From contig JALJCQ010000008.1 in NCBI GenBank assembly GCA_023091665.1, positions 744,001 to 808,000 on the forward strand: a stretch of 64,000 nucleotides of DNA, in the 5' to 3' direction. The notes under the pieces are model-generated. The model worked only from the letters and a program-made list of their open reading frames with translations. It had not been told where the DNA came from and searched no databases. The number at the start of each line of letters is the position of its first letter. The first letter of the stretch is position 1. Below are positions 22,950 through 33,900 of this stretch, one piece after another. The translations under genes and the position numbers were made by a program. The DNA is from Pythium myriotylum (lineage: Eukaryota > Oomycota > Peronosporomycetes > Pythiales > Pythiaceae).

Positions 22950-23991
22950 GGTCTCGTGGGTTCCTGGCGAGTTGGTCTCTGTGGGGGCACTCGGCGCTCG
23001 CGAGGGAACGGCATCCGACTGCACTGCACTCTAGTAGAGGCGCTTGCGCGAAACCACATGACCAGGTGCCGTCCATGGCTCTCGCTCTCTCTCGCCAAGG
23101 AGACAGGAGGCCAGGTGGCCTCGCTCGAATGACCCGGCAGATCCGCGCGCGAATCCAGCAGGCGGCCAGCTGCTTCTCACGAAGAGGCGCGCCCAGCTGT
23201 GGTCGCGTTGTGGCCACTTCAGCGGAACCCGATGCAATCTATCAGGATTCGCACCGGGATCCGCAGAAGTGGCGTTAATCAAGCCTGTGTTGTGTGGTGG
23301 ATTTCCAGACAACACAGGGAATTCTGTCTCGCTGCTGACTCTTTTTGCCAATCAATACGGTGCCGAGGGGTAGGGTCTCGTGACCATCGGATTCAGATGG
23401 GTGCGACCCTGCCGGCCGGGCCGTCTGCCTCTGCCATTATGGGATCTGAGAATCGCGCCCATGGAGTTTTTCCCCTTGGGGCACGAAGTGAAGTGGCACC
23501 ACTTCAAGCGCTCGCCCTGGCTGTGGTGAGACGAATCGCGTGTGATACGTCTGCTTCCTTGAGGCGCTGTTGAACGACACGGCGTGGCACGCTTGCTCCA
23601 TTGCAGCGCGTGCTGTCAACGGCTTCGCAGTGACCAATGGCCGAAAATAGAGCAAGCGCAAAATAGAGCAAGCGCAAAAGAACCACTTGCGATTGCGTGT
23701 ATGCAAAAGCCACATGGGCGAGGAGATGCATGCTTTTCGAACAGTTGCTGTAGAGGCGACGAAGACGTTTGCTGATGACCAAGGGCCCTCCTGCGGGTCG
23801 GGAAGACAAAATACGATATCAGGAAGCCGCCATCAGCAGTCAGCCCAGCCCTGTTAATAGCGGTCAGGAAGAGGTCAATTGTGGAGATCGTTGCTCGCAA
23901 GTGCGCGTACAAGAGAAACATCGATCTATTACACTTCGATGGAAACAATCGACATCAACACGCATCAAAATCTCATCCTAACGGCCGCTTT
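22950..23991. other. intergenic between the two transglutaminase genes
   Basis: 1.04 kb with only short shadow frames. It contains the tandem 16-mer at 23644-23675. No gene seen. Confidence 0.5.
23644..23675. repeat. tandem 16-nt repeat, two perfect copies
   Basis: The unit AAAATAGAGCAAGCGC occurs twice head to tail at 23644-23659 and 23660-23675, followed by another AAAA. Confidence 0.9.
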
Positions 23992-25623
23992 CTACCAGCG
24001 GCCAAAGCCCGCGAGCCACTTCTTCATGAGCTCGGCGACTCGGTCGTAGATTTCTGGCAACGTCCCCGCGTTGACGGTTCCGAAGTCAAATGTCGACGGG
24101 TCGAACGCGACAGGCGACGGCGCCGCAGTGGCCGGAGCGCTCGGCGCTGAGGGAGCGGCGGTGGCTGGGGAAACCGGAGTGGCAGGAGCAGGGGCAGGAG
24201 CCGGAGCTGGAGCAGCGCTGGAGGCAACTGGTGCGGTCGATGCCGAAGGAGCGTCGATCGATCCCGGTGCGAGCGTGGTCGACGTGCCATCAATGGCCTT
24301 GCAGTCCGCCGACGCATCCAGAAGCTCACGAACATCCTTGTACTTGATGCCGATATCAGACACCGATGCCGCTGTCGGCGTGGACTCGGGGAACCAGAGG
24401 AAATCAGGGTGGGTCTTGCGGGAGTTACGGACCCACTCGCCACCGATGATGTTCCCGTTGCCGTCCAGCTCGAGAAGGTACTCATAGTAGACCGTGGTCG
24501 TGTAGCTGTCCACCTTGCCCGTTGAGACAAGGGCACCGTCTTCACCAGCTTCGACAATGTATTGGAACTTGAGCTGGATGAACACCGTCTTCTTTGCATC
24601 GCGGTTGAACGTGTACGTTGTCTTCGGAGGGAAGAACGTCTGCGCCGCCTGCTCCGGGGTCAGCTCAGTGGCTGAGATGACCTCGTAAGAGCGAACAGGC
24701 TGGTTCCACACCTGCGAGTCCTGATCGACATCAACAACAAAGGAGCTCTTGCGGATCCCCATGATGTTGTGAATAGCGATGTGGAAGAAGCCCGGGCCCA
24801 TATCACGACGAGTGGGGTCGTTGTAGCGACCGTCGCTGTCCATGTTGATCGGCGAGTCGGGTCCGTTGAAACGAGAACCAGTGAACACAGTGTTCAGGCT
24901 CGAGCCATCGTACATCTGGGTGATAAGAGCCTTGATGTCGAACGGCTGAAAGGTTACTCCGTTCTTCGTTACAGGGCAGCGGGGCTCACGCTCTTCGATG
25001 GCGGCAGGAGCCCATGCGTGGCATACTCCGAACCAAGTTGGGATACAGTAGCCACGTGACTCGCCAGCGCGTTTAGCGCACGCGGAGCCGTCCTGAAGGC
25101 GAGCGCAGTCATTGGTGGTCGAGCAGGACTGGCGAGTCGACTGCGAGAGAATACCACTCACTTGTGAAACCTTGGTCATAAACCCTTTTGGGTCAAGGCC
25201 GTAAGCACGCGCGTACTTCTCGGAAGGAGGCATCTTGTCCTGGGGGTTCCACTGGTAGTTGATACCATCCTCGTACGTGGGCCAGTAGCTGCTCGGCCAA
25301 GGAGCAGATGCAGCTGCACCCTTGGAGTACTTGGTAAGCTCCTGGTAGTTGACGACCATGGGCTTTTTAAAGAATGTGTTGAGGCGCTGGAGATCCGTCG
25401 CACTGTTGGCCTCGCGATTCTCGTCATCTGTGGAGTTCCCGTAGACGTCCACTGCATACGAGAGCGAATCCCTTGGCGCCTCGGCACCAAAGGCCGGGTG
25501 CTTGTGGTCAAGCGAGAGGCTGTCGCCTCCTGGTGTGAACGGGTTGGCCGTGAACTTGGCAGCGTTGGCGTTGCCGACGAATACCGCCGCCACGACAGCG
25601 ACTAGAAGCTGAGGTCCCAACAT
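23992..25623 (-). CDS. secreted transglutaminase elicitor 2 (GP42/M81 family)
   Basis: Single exon, 543 residues, with signal peptide MLGPQLLVAVVAAVFVGNANA. It is paralogous to the gene at 20907-22949 over the first 450 residues. Catalytic Cys201 lies in WFGVCHAWAPAAI, His281/285 in GPGFFHIAIHNIMG, Asp near 298, and the Pep-13-like VWNQPVRSYEV at 305-315. Six paired cysteines around residues 167-206 are shared. The tail is short and Ala/Pro/Ser-rich, without the Asp run, and ends in a distinct amphipathic piece (VAELMKKWLAGFGRW). The two genes are in tandem on the same strand. They appear to be a local duplication whose catalytic domains are conserved while the tails diverged. Confidence 0.9.
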   Translation of the reverse strand: MLGPQLLVAVVAAVFVGNANAAKFTANPFTPGGDSLSLDHKHPAFGAEAPRDSLSYAVDVYGNSTDDENREANSATDLQRLNTFFKKPMVVNYQELTKYSKGAAASAPWPSSYWPTYEDGINYQWNPQDKMPPSEKYARAYGLDPKGFMTKVSQVSGILSQSTRQSCSTTNDCARLQDGSACAKRAGESRGYCIPTWFGVCHAWAPAAIEEREPRCPVTKNGVTFQPFDIKALITQMYDGSSLNTVFTGSRFNGPDSPINMDSDGRYNDPTRRDMGPGFFHIAIHNIMGIRKSSFVVDVDQDSQVWNQPVRSYEVISATELTPEQAAQTFFPPKTTYTFNRDAKKTVFIQLKFQYIVEAGEDGALVSTGKVDSYTTTVYYEYLLELDGNGNIIGGEWVRNSRKTHPDFLWFPESTPTAASVSDIGIKYKDVRELLDASADCKAIDGTSTTLAPGSIDAPSASTAPVASSAAPAPAPAPAPATPVSPATAAPSAPSAPATAAPSPVAFDPSTFDFGTVNAGTLPEIYDRVAELMKKWLAGFGRW

Positions 25624-26346
25624 CTTAAAGGCCGAGAGTCAAAATGTCCAAAGAGGAACGAAGCCTCGGGCGAACTTGCTATCGGGGCAGCAAGTTGGGG
25701 AATGCTAGGATAGGGCCCATCGCTCACGGTAGAGGACGCTGTAAGATCGCCAGGCGGTCGTGGTCATCGCCAGATGTTAAGGCCGTCCGTCGTTGGATTT
25801 TGCACGGGTCTCGAAGCACAGACAAGCACTTGGAAACTCGCTCTCTGGGCCCAATAGGCCTCGCCCACACGCCCGGTTGGAGGACATCCAGATGGATGGG
25901 CGCCCTCCTCCATGGTCTCCTTTACCCTTCCACAAACAGCATAGGGAGTCAGTCCAAAACTGATATTGACCGTCACTCCAACCTGCTATCCGGTCCATTC
26001 CGTCCATGGACATGTGTGGAGTGTCTGCTTCTAAGCAAACCTTCCGGGACGAATGATAACAGTGACTGGATGGATTGTCACGCGGCTGACTGCGAAAGTC
26101 GCGCGGTAGTACAGTACAGTACTGTGTGTATCCACCGTGTTGATGGCAGTTCATTTGTGATCACTCCCCCGGGAACTTATGGCGCGGCCTGCAAACGCCG
26201 AGTTGAGCCGGGGTATTTATGTGACACCTTCCACAATTCAAGCGCAGTCCAGGTGCCTTGGTGACACTAGCGTTGTTGCTGGCTCTAGTGAGAACTTTGC
26301 ACACGCACATACCAGAAGTTTCCAGTGCGATAGTGTACTCTATTAT
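25624..26346. other. intergenic, no supported gene
   Basis: 723 bp upstream of transglutaminase 2 and downstream of the J/CAP-Gly gene. A 206-residue plus-strand frame exists but looks non-coding. Confidence 0.45.
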
Positions 26347-27603
26347 CTATGCAGTGCCAGCAAGGGACACGTCTTCACGGCGTACCATGACGCCGTGGCG
26401 TGGCTTACACTTGAAGTACTCGACACCTTTCAACGATCCGTCGTTTTTGCCCTCCGGATCATCTAACTCGACTCCCACGAACTCACCCTTGGAGTAATGG
26501 ACGGGTCCAATGAACTTGACACTCTGTGAATAGCTCGCAGTCAGCAAATCGCTTTGGCAATGAAGAGTCACATTTGACAAGGTGACGTTACCCCAACATG
26601 CTTTCCATGAACATGGACTCGACTTCCAACCTTGACCGGCTCGCTACTTGCATCTACTTGATTGCCACCAGACTCATCTGCCTTGGAAGGAGGTTTAGGC
26701 TTGGTCTCTTCATCGACTTCTCCTTCATCCTCCCAATCGCTGACCTCTTCTATTTCCTCGTCACTGCTCTCTACACGAGCAGGCTTCGTGGACTTGTTCT
26801 TCGCACGGCCCTTACGACGACCGCCAGAAAAGCCAAAGATGTCTTCGTCCGATGCCTCTGCAAAGAGGTTCATCATTTCCTCCATGAGATCGCTATCCAT
26901 TCCGCTGCTAGACCACCACGTCAGCAAAATGATCAGTGCTCCCTCTGCATGCGACAAACTGTCGCTCAACGTACAGATCCGGATCATTCATGGACATGCC
27001 CATGAACTGCTCAAACATCATCATCTCGGGGTCGAGGAATCCTCCGAACGGATCCAACCCACGCCCTTTGGACTTCCCGTTGGGGCCCTTGCGTCGACGA
27101 GCTTTCCCTACTCGCCCACCGAGAGGTACCGGAACTTTCGTCCCTGGCGCCGTGCCTTCTGTCGTTGAACTTGCACTTTTCGCCGTGCTCGCTGCGCCTT
27201 TCTTGTTGCTGCCGACGCTCGGTTTCTTTTTGTTCTTCCCTGTGGACTTGGTCGGGCCGAACATCATCTCAAACATCATGAGCATTTCTTCGAACGTCGG
27301 CTCGAGATCCTCCAGGTCGATGTCGTCAAATCCAAAGTCGCCGCTTTCCTCGTCATAGTCCTCGTCCTCGTCGAAGAAGAAGCCTCCTTGGTTGCCTCCG
27401 CTGGTGCTGCGGCGCTTGTGGTAGTCGCAAACCTTTTTGTACGCGGCCGAGATCTCCTGGAACTTGGCCGTCGCCTCCTCGTGCGGGTTCTTGTCCGGGT
27501 GGAACTGGAGCGCTAGCTTCCGATACGCCGACCGCGCCTCCTCTTCGCTCGCGCCATGGGCCACGCCGAGCGTCGCGAACGCGTGCTTGAGCGTGATCTT
27601 CAT
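26347..27603 (-). CDS. J-domain and CAP-Gly-domain fusion protein
   Basis: Minus-strand exons 26975-27603, 26592-26907 and 26347-26523 give 373 residues. The second exon may start at 26904 instead (tandem TAG/CAG acceptor). Residues 1-68 are a J domain with the HPD triad at 35-37 (ALQFHPDKNP), which should stimulate Hsp70. The middle is Met/Phe/acidic (FEEMLMMFEMMFGP) then Lys-rich and Glu/Asp-rich. Residues about 304-370 form a CAP-Gly domain: GSRVHVHGKHVG across the phase-0 intron to SVKFIGPVHYSKGEFVGVEL, then GKNDGSLKG. CAP-Gly domains bind the EEY/F tails of tubulin and EB proteins, so a microtubule-linked Hsp70 co-chaperone is plausible. Confidence 0.85.
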
Positions 27604-27869
27604 GGCCGTCCGTCGAGTCGAACGAGACGACCTTTTGTGGGAATGGAGTAGCCGTCCGCGGTCTGGATTGGCTACAACTGCTGACATCAACTTTCGATTG
27701 GTGGAAAAAAATCGGTAGAAGGCTGAGCTGCAAGTGCCTGCAACGGCCAACACCCAAAGACATTCGAGTGCTACGATACAGAGTATCCTTGAAAACATTT
27801 GAGTGCTACGATCAGAGTATCCTAGATTGACTGTTCTCACGAGATGGAATCCTAAATAACGTTCACGCT

Positions 27870-28841
27870 TCACTGCTGTGCGACCAGCGGGTGTCTTTGT
27901 TCATCGTTGTCATCTCTCCGATCTCTTCTCCGGCATCCGGTGTGGGGTTCGACGGGACTGGTGCCGGTTGCAACCACTGCGTCCTTGTCACCAGATCCAC
28001 AGAGGGGAATCGTGCAGTTGGCTTCCATGCAGATGCTTGTATGGGATCGAACGATAGACTGCCAGAGCTGGCAGGCTCCGCATTTATCAGCGACATGACC
28101 AGGCTTGTTTGCCATCGCGACCAAGTGGGCCGATACTTTGTTCATGAACGTCCGAGTTGACACACACAACGGATTACCGCACCCATCAGGCATGCAGCGG
28201 GAAACGTGCTCAAGTCCACGGACGACTGAGCGAATTTTGTCGGACGAAGCGGTCGGCGCGGGCGCAGTGAGAGGTAAGGTCGCACCAACACGAGTTGAGC
28301 CTGACGGCCGAGTCGCGCTCATTTCGCCGACAAATCGAGGGCTCGTGGGAGCTTCTCGACGCAAACGTTTTGCTCCGGAAGGAACAACAAACTTTAGGGA
28401 GTTATTGCCGACTGCGGTGGCCTGGAGACTGCGGTCACCTCCAATGTAGCCACTACCCAATCCGACTCGAGACGAAAGGTGGAGCTGTCCCATCGCTGTT
28501 GGAGCTACTGCCGCAGGCGGGGTCGATAGGAATGAAAGCAAAGGGGACGGGAGAGGCGAGAGCGAATCCATCGGCCGCTTTCTTGCCAACGACTCGAGCG
28601 AGATCGAGTTCCCGCGCGCCATAAATCCCATCGAAGGCGACGCATTCGCGAGTCCACTTGAGGCCGAAACGCTAGTCGCTCCTACTCTACCAGTCGCCGG
28701 GGCTTCGTTCGCGTCCGCCGCCTCTCCAGAAGGCGGCCCAACGAGGCGGCTGTACGCCGAGTTCTGGTCGTTCAGAGACGGGAATCGCGCGTGAGAGCCC
28801 GGCGCAGACGCCTCTCGAGAGTCTTCCGCGCGACGTACCAT
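27870..28841 (-). CDS. TAZ-type zinc-finger protein
   Basis: Single exon, 323 residues from the ATG at 28841; a stop lies in frame upstream. The first 210 residues are low-complexity Ser/Ala/Pro with an Arg/Lys patch (AKRLRREAP) that could be a nuclear signal. Residues about 215-290 have the His/Cys spacing of a TAZ finger: HVSRCMPDGCGNPLC, then HLVAMANKPGHVADKCGAC, then HTSICMEANCTIPLC. TAZ domains of CBP/p300 and plant BT proteins bind transcription factors. No acetyltransferase, KIX or BTB part is present, so this is a stand-alone TAZ adaptor. The C-terminus is basic then Gln-rich. Confidence 0.75.
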   Translation of the reverse strand: MVRRAEDSREASAPGSHARFPSLNDQNSAYSRLVGPPSGEAADANEAPATGRVGATSVSASSGLANASPSMGFMARGNSISLESLARKRPMDSLSPLPSPLLSFLSTPPAAVAPTAMGQLHLSSRVGLGSGYIGGDRSLQATAVGNNSLKFVVPSGAKRLRREAPTSPRFVGEMSATRPSGSTRVGATLPLTAPAPTASSDKIRSVVRGLEHVSRCMPDGCGNPLCVSTRTFMNKVSAHLVAMANKPGHVADKCGACQLWQSIVRSHTSICMEANCTIPLCGSGDKDAVVATGTSPVEPHTGCRRRDRRDDNDEQRHPLVAQQ

Positions 28842-29260
28842 AGCCGTTCCATCGGACGACGAAAGAGGCGGCGACAGCTTGGCCGCGATCCCTTGCCGTC
28901 TCGAGTCTTCGCGCTGCCTTCACGACTCGACCTGGCAATTGGAAATGGCTCAAACCACAAAGGAAGAAGCGCCAACAGGAAAACTAACCGCCCGTTCCGT
29001 AACTTACGTGGACCAGGGTACAGGGAGAACTTGCATTTTCTATACGACGCCATTTTGGGCAAGACACGCGGGAAAGCATCCGTAATATTTCAGTTGAGAG
29101 TGTTGGTTGGTGTCACAGACCGAACGTTCAGGGAAAGTTTGTTTGGCGAGGTTCTTGTTTGACCTCCATAACACGATCAAGGATGGATCCACATTTAGAG
29201 GTTGACGAATGATGGTCTTTCGGCACGAATGATGGTCCATGTCAAGAAAGGCCGTCACAC
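28842..29260. other. intergenic, nothing recognised
   Basis: 419 bp between two minus-strand genes, upstream of the TAZ gene and downstream of the phosphodiesterase. No gene or repeat seen. Confidence 0.4.
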
Positions 29261-30454
29261 TCACGCCGACCCTGCGAATTGGTCACGCACGGGCACCGCG
29301 GTCTTGCAGTTGTCCGTGAAGAGCCCGTCGAGCCCGAGGCGGAAGAACTGCAAGTACTCCTGCTTCGGGTCGCCCTTGTAATCGACCGCGAGACGGTACG
29401 GCTCGTCGCGGAACGTCCACGTGTGGACCTTGAGGCCGGCGGCGTGGGCATCCTTGAAGAGCTGTGGGTTCTCGATGACCGAGTAATCCGCGTCGGTGAC
29501 CTTGCCATCGCCATTCACATCAACAGCCTTGCCCGACTCGTCTAGTTTGACAGCAACCGTCGTCACGAGGTAGCGCTTGTATGGGGCGACGATGTCTGCG
29601 TAGCTGGCAACCTCCTTGAGACCATCAGGCGTGAGCAGGTCCAAATTGGAGCCCGAACGACCAGAGACGACCCAGTCGTATGGCTTGGTGTCACCCTTGA
29701 TGAACCCTGTCTTAGGATCAATCGAGCCGCCGTTCACGAGCTGAGCGAGCTGCACTTTAGTCTTCTTGCGAAGCTCTTTGAGGTTGGCTTGCTCGAACGA
29801 CTGAATTATGACCGGTGCGGTGGCATCGTTCCACTCGGCTTTCTCAAGTGCGGCGAGAAGCTTCTCCTCGAGAGGCAAACCCAATTCGCGGTGGTAGATA
29901 GAGTGCTTTGTCTCAGGGTAGATGCCGATCACGCGACCTTTCTCCTTTGCCTTGGTTTTTGCGAGAGCGATGACTTCGTCGAGCGTCGGGATCTTGAACT
30001 TCCCGTTGTAGCTTTGGTCACGCTCTGGGAGCGGCTGGATGGCTCCTAGCGTCTTGAGTTCCGCGAGGGTGAAGTCACTCACAAAAAAGCCAACTTCGGT
30101 GACACCATCAATCGTGGCGTTGCGTTTGCGGTCCGCAAACTCCGGGTGACTAGAGACGTCGGTCGTCCCGATAATGTTTGGCTCGTGGCGCGCGACAAGC
30201 ACACCATCTTTGGTGCTTACAAGGTCCGGCTCGATGAAATCTACTCCAGATTCGATTGCAAGCGTATAACCCTCGATCGTGTGGTCCGGAAGGTAACCAG
30301 CCGCGCCACGGTGGCCAACAATGAGGGGACGAGTCTTGGATGGAGTTGGGCCTGGGGATGGTACTGAGACGTCACCGCAGATATCACGACCGGACGCCAC
30401 AACCGCAATCGCAGCCGCAACCATCGCGACAGTGACGTGACTTAACTTGGCCAT
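29261..30454 (-). CDS. secreted glycerophosphodiester phosphodiesterase (GlpQ type)
   Basis: Single exon, 397 residues, with signal peptide (VTVAMVAAAIAVVASG). It hydrolyses glycerophosphodiesters to glycerol 3-phosphate and an alcohol, probably outside the cell for phosphate or lipid-headgroup scavenging. The GDPD core is clear: HRGAAGYLPDHT with His48, FIEPDLVSTKD with Glu75 and Asp77, ARHEP with His90, then YPETKHS and, near the C-terminus, LGLDGLFTDN. The long spacing and the YLPDHT motif are those of the GlpQ branch. An unusual calcium-loop-like segment DVNGDGKVTDAD (EF-hand/dockerin style) lies in the last third. Confidence 0.9.
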   Translation of the reverse strand: MAKLSHVTVAMVAAAIAVVASGRDICGDVSVPSPGPTPSKTRPLIVGHRGAAGYLPDHTIEGYTLAIESGVDFIEPDLVSTKDGVLVARHEPNIIGTTDVSSHPEFADRKRNATIDGVTEVGFFVSDFTLAELKTLGAIQPLPERDQSYNGKFKIPTLDEVIALAKTKAKEKGRVIGIYPETKHSIYHRELGLPLEEKLLAALEKAEWNDATAPVIIQSFEQANLKELRKKTKVQLAQLVNGGSIDPKTGFIKGDTKPYDWVVSGRSGSNLDLLTPDGLKEVASYADIVAPYKRYLVTTVAVKLDESGKAVDVNGDGKVTDADYSVIENPQLFKDAHAAGLKVHTWTFRDEPYRLAVDYKGDPKQEYLQFFRLGLDGLFTDNCKTAVPVRDQFAGSA

Positions 30455-30921
30455 CTTGGTTCTAGGAGCGAGTCGACTTTTGCGATTTGAAGAATGACTT
30501 CTACCCGGAGCGAAGCCTAACGAACCATTCGTTCCTCTTATTTCACATCAAGCAAGTCCGTTCTTCAAGCTCACTGTTAGTCAAAACACGACGTCAACAG
30601 CTTTAGGTGACGAAAAGATTCAGACCAGTGCCTTGGCTATCCACCCTGCCCGAGTTTTGTGACTCGTGACGAGATTTTGTCCCCTCTGCAGCCCTTCATA
30701 ACCTCGAGTTAGCGCTTTTGACCTCCCAGAGTGAAGATTCGATTGGCAATGATCCCACTGCTTGAAGATGCAACAGGTCAAGGTGATCTGACTGACAAGA
30801 TTCCGCCAGCAGCATTGCTTCCCGCTGCCTGCATAGAGCCGTGCCGTGGCTTATCGAGGAGTACACAATCTGGCTCAATGAGATGTCACGATAATTCTTT
30901 GCCATTTTAACAGTATGCGCT
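30455..30921. other. intergenic, nothing recognised
   Basis: 467 bp upstream of the phosphodiesterase and downstream of the DUF1769 gene. No gene seen. Confidence 0.4.
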
Positions 30922-33900
30922 CTATTCAGTTGTCGTGGTGTTGCTGAGGCTGGCCTCGTGAATCGACTCGTGGAAGCGGTAATCGTACTTCGAGTACTTC
31001 CACTTTGAGACGAGTGTCTGCTCATGCTGCAGCAAGTAATCCACAAGCTGAGCTTTGCTTCCACACATGTACTTCCGCAACAAGGTCAGACACGACTTGT
31101 GCCAGCGATTTGTGTGACCATGCGTGAAATCGGCTCGGTACCACTCGCATACCTTGGGCAGGAACACGATTTTGCTCTCGCGATCATAACTCACACCGTA
31201 CTCGGCCATAAGCGTTGTTGCGTAATCGAGCTGGCGATCTAGCTCTTCTGTATTGAACACCAAAATTGAGTTCGCGCAGGACTTGGTGAGGCAGTTGAGT
31301 GCAAAGTTGACCCGGAAATCTCCCTTGGTGAGGCGTAACGATGCGCGATCGTCGTTATCAGTAACCTTGGGGATCACGAGATATGCAATGGCCAGTTTGA
31401 GTGGTGCCATTGGAGCCCGAATGAGACCGTGTTCGACTTCAGCGATGGACAAATGCGTGCCACCGATGTTGTAGCTCACACCATTGAAGAACTTCGACCA
31501 CTGGGTCTTTGACTTGGGAAGAAACCCCAAGATACTTGCGTGCAGCAGCATGAGATGATACAAATTGAGGAGGAACACCTTGCGTTCACGCTCATCTTGC
31601 TTTACACGGTCCAAGCTAGACCACTTCAACAAACCCACAGTATCGAGAAACCGCAGCAAGTCTCGTGTGGAATTGTCCGCAAAGCGATCACCCTGGAGAC
31701 GAATCGCTTGTCGGAGAGCATTGGATACGATACCGTTTGGGTTGGCAATGTCAAAAGAGTCTGAGGATGGGTGGTCGTGGTACACAAAGAACTCGCATCG
31801 GTCATTCAGCACAATCCGCCTGGCTCCCCTTGACTTCGTCGTTGTGTCAGCAACAAAGTTCTCCATCTCGACACAGTGACAGCTCGAAAGTATGGGCTCC
31901 GTAAGCAGGCTGTCCACTTGTTTACCACCAAGTTCAATGCCGGCTTTAATCGACTTCATCCACTCAGTCCGTTCGACAGCAGAGGCAAATGCGAGATGGT
32001 GGCATCTCTCAATCGTGACTACTCGGAGCCAAAAGAGATCTGTGGTAGTTTCGTCATCTACACATCTGTCACCACCAAACGAGACATCCTCTTGAAGTTG
32101 CAGAATCGCGTCTAGTGACACCATGCAAGAAGGTGACGATGCCATCATTCGGAAAAATCGCAGTGTGCGTTGCGACTTGTCGATTGTAACCCACTCATTT
32201 CGCCAACATGTCGTCGAGATTGCCCGAACGATTTGAGAGGCGGCATGTAAAGTATCCCGAATCGATACACTAACACTTGGGCTATCGATGTCGGGGTTGG
32301 TGTTTGACGATGAACCAAAGCTATTCGAGCGTACAAACGCTGATTCCAGAAACGGCCATTCCATGCCGAGCGACCTTACCCTGCCTTGTAAAATCTCAAG
32401 AAGTGCACTTTGTGCCTGGCATACTTGCTCTGGACTGAATCTCGTGTTTTCACTGCTGACTGATTGAATCGACTGGAGATGGTGCTCTAGAAATTGCCTC
32501 TCTTCGTCAACCTTCCCGTAACGACTTTGGCGGGATTTTATCGAGATAGATTCTTCTAGAGTCTTCGACTTGCTGGCAGAGAAGACACTTCCTCGACCGC
32601 TTCCTCTTCGCACTGTGTATGTGAGGTCATGCTCCACGAATGATAGCGGCAAAAAGGCTGCCACAGCTGTGAGGAGAACGTAGTATTCCTGCTGTGATGG
32701 GAGATTGGGACTTGTTCCGTTTTGACGTCGAACGCGAAGTGCGTAGCCTACTCGACGCTCAGCGTGGGCTGTCGAGGAACTGAAATACTCAAACCACGCG
32801 GGAACTGTGAATTCATACCGTGCGAGCTCCAATCGAGCCTCCGCCTCTTGAACTTCGACTTCACTTCGACTTCGAGATTCAGGACTACCATCGTCGGAGT
32901 CGTCAAGTTCATCCACGATCTTGTACTCGTCTTGAACCTTGTGGCTTAGTTCAAAGCAGAACTTGTACTCCTTGGCATTCCAGGAATGGATCGCTTTCTT
33001 TGCATCAGACTCGCTGTTTGGGTCGACACCTGGTTGGGGCTTTAGGCTGTAGGCACAAAGACGCAAGGGCATATCATCCCAAAATGTGCTGAGAGCAGTG
33101 TCTTTCATTCCCGGAAGGCCGTTGAGGCGCCACTTGGCGAAATCAATGAAGAAACTATGGAAGTGAAACGAATATGTGTCGGTTGTGTTGTACTGGTACA
33201 TTGGCTGACCGTGCTTTCGACGAGCTGCCATCGATTCTTTAGACTCTCCAAAATCTGCTGTACCAAGGAGAGGAGGCTTGCCACCGGGAGGCGTCACCAC
33301 GAATTGGTCCACAGCGGTGTACAGTGGAAAGCAGATATGTGGCAGCTCTTCATCCTCTTGCGTCTTTGAGGCGACAGGGTAAAGCAGTCCGAAGCTACAG
33401 TGGAGCCCGCGCACGAGGGATTGAAGCACGCTGAGAATAATTTTCGTCAGTCCACCGGTGAAGAAGCCGAGATTCATGCTCCGAGGAACTTCTCCGCCAA
33501 TGTAAAGGATACCTGACGGGACCTTCTTGAACTGGATTTGGAGCTGAACCCAAAACAAACGCCGTTTGCCTTCGAAAAGATCCTTGTACTTGGCTGGGAG
33601 CTGTTGATCGGGACGCTGTAACAAAAACAGCAGCCGTCCCTTGATTGATTCGTTTTCGAATTCGTAGGGCTCAATCGAGTTCGGTTCAACAATGTAGTCA
33701 AGCACATTCTGGCTGTCCTCCGGCTGTGCGCTCGGCGAGCCGTCGCTAGTGAGCCCGACATTCGTGACGCGAAGAGATGGTGGCTTGGAGCTCTTCACTG
33801 TGATCACGCGAGAGCGGCGTTTCACAGGCGACCCCGGACGTTTGCTACTTTGGGGGGATGCCAATGGGCTTGGGGTGGAGGGTGGGTCCTGTGAATTGCT

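Noticed and set aside
25644..26264. 206-residue plus-strand frame upstream of transglutaminase 2
   Set aside because: No domain, signal or periodic composition; lies in a promoter region and contains Trp/Arg/Ser-rich sequence typical of chance frames.
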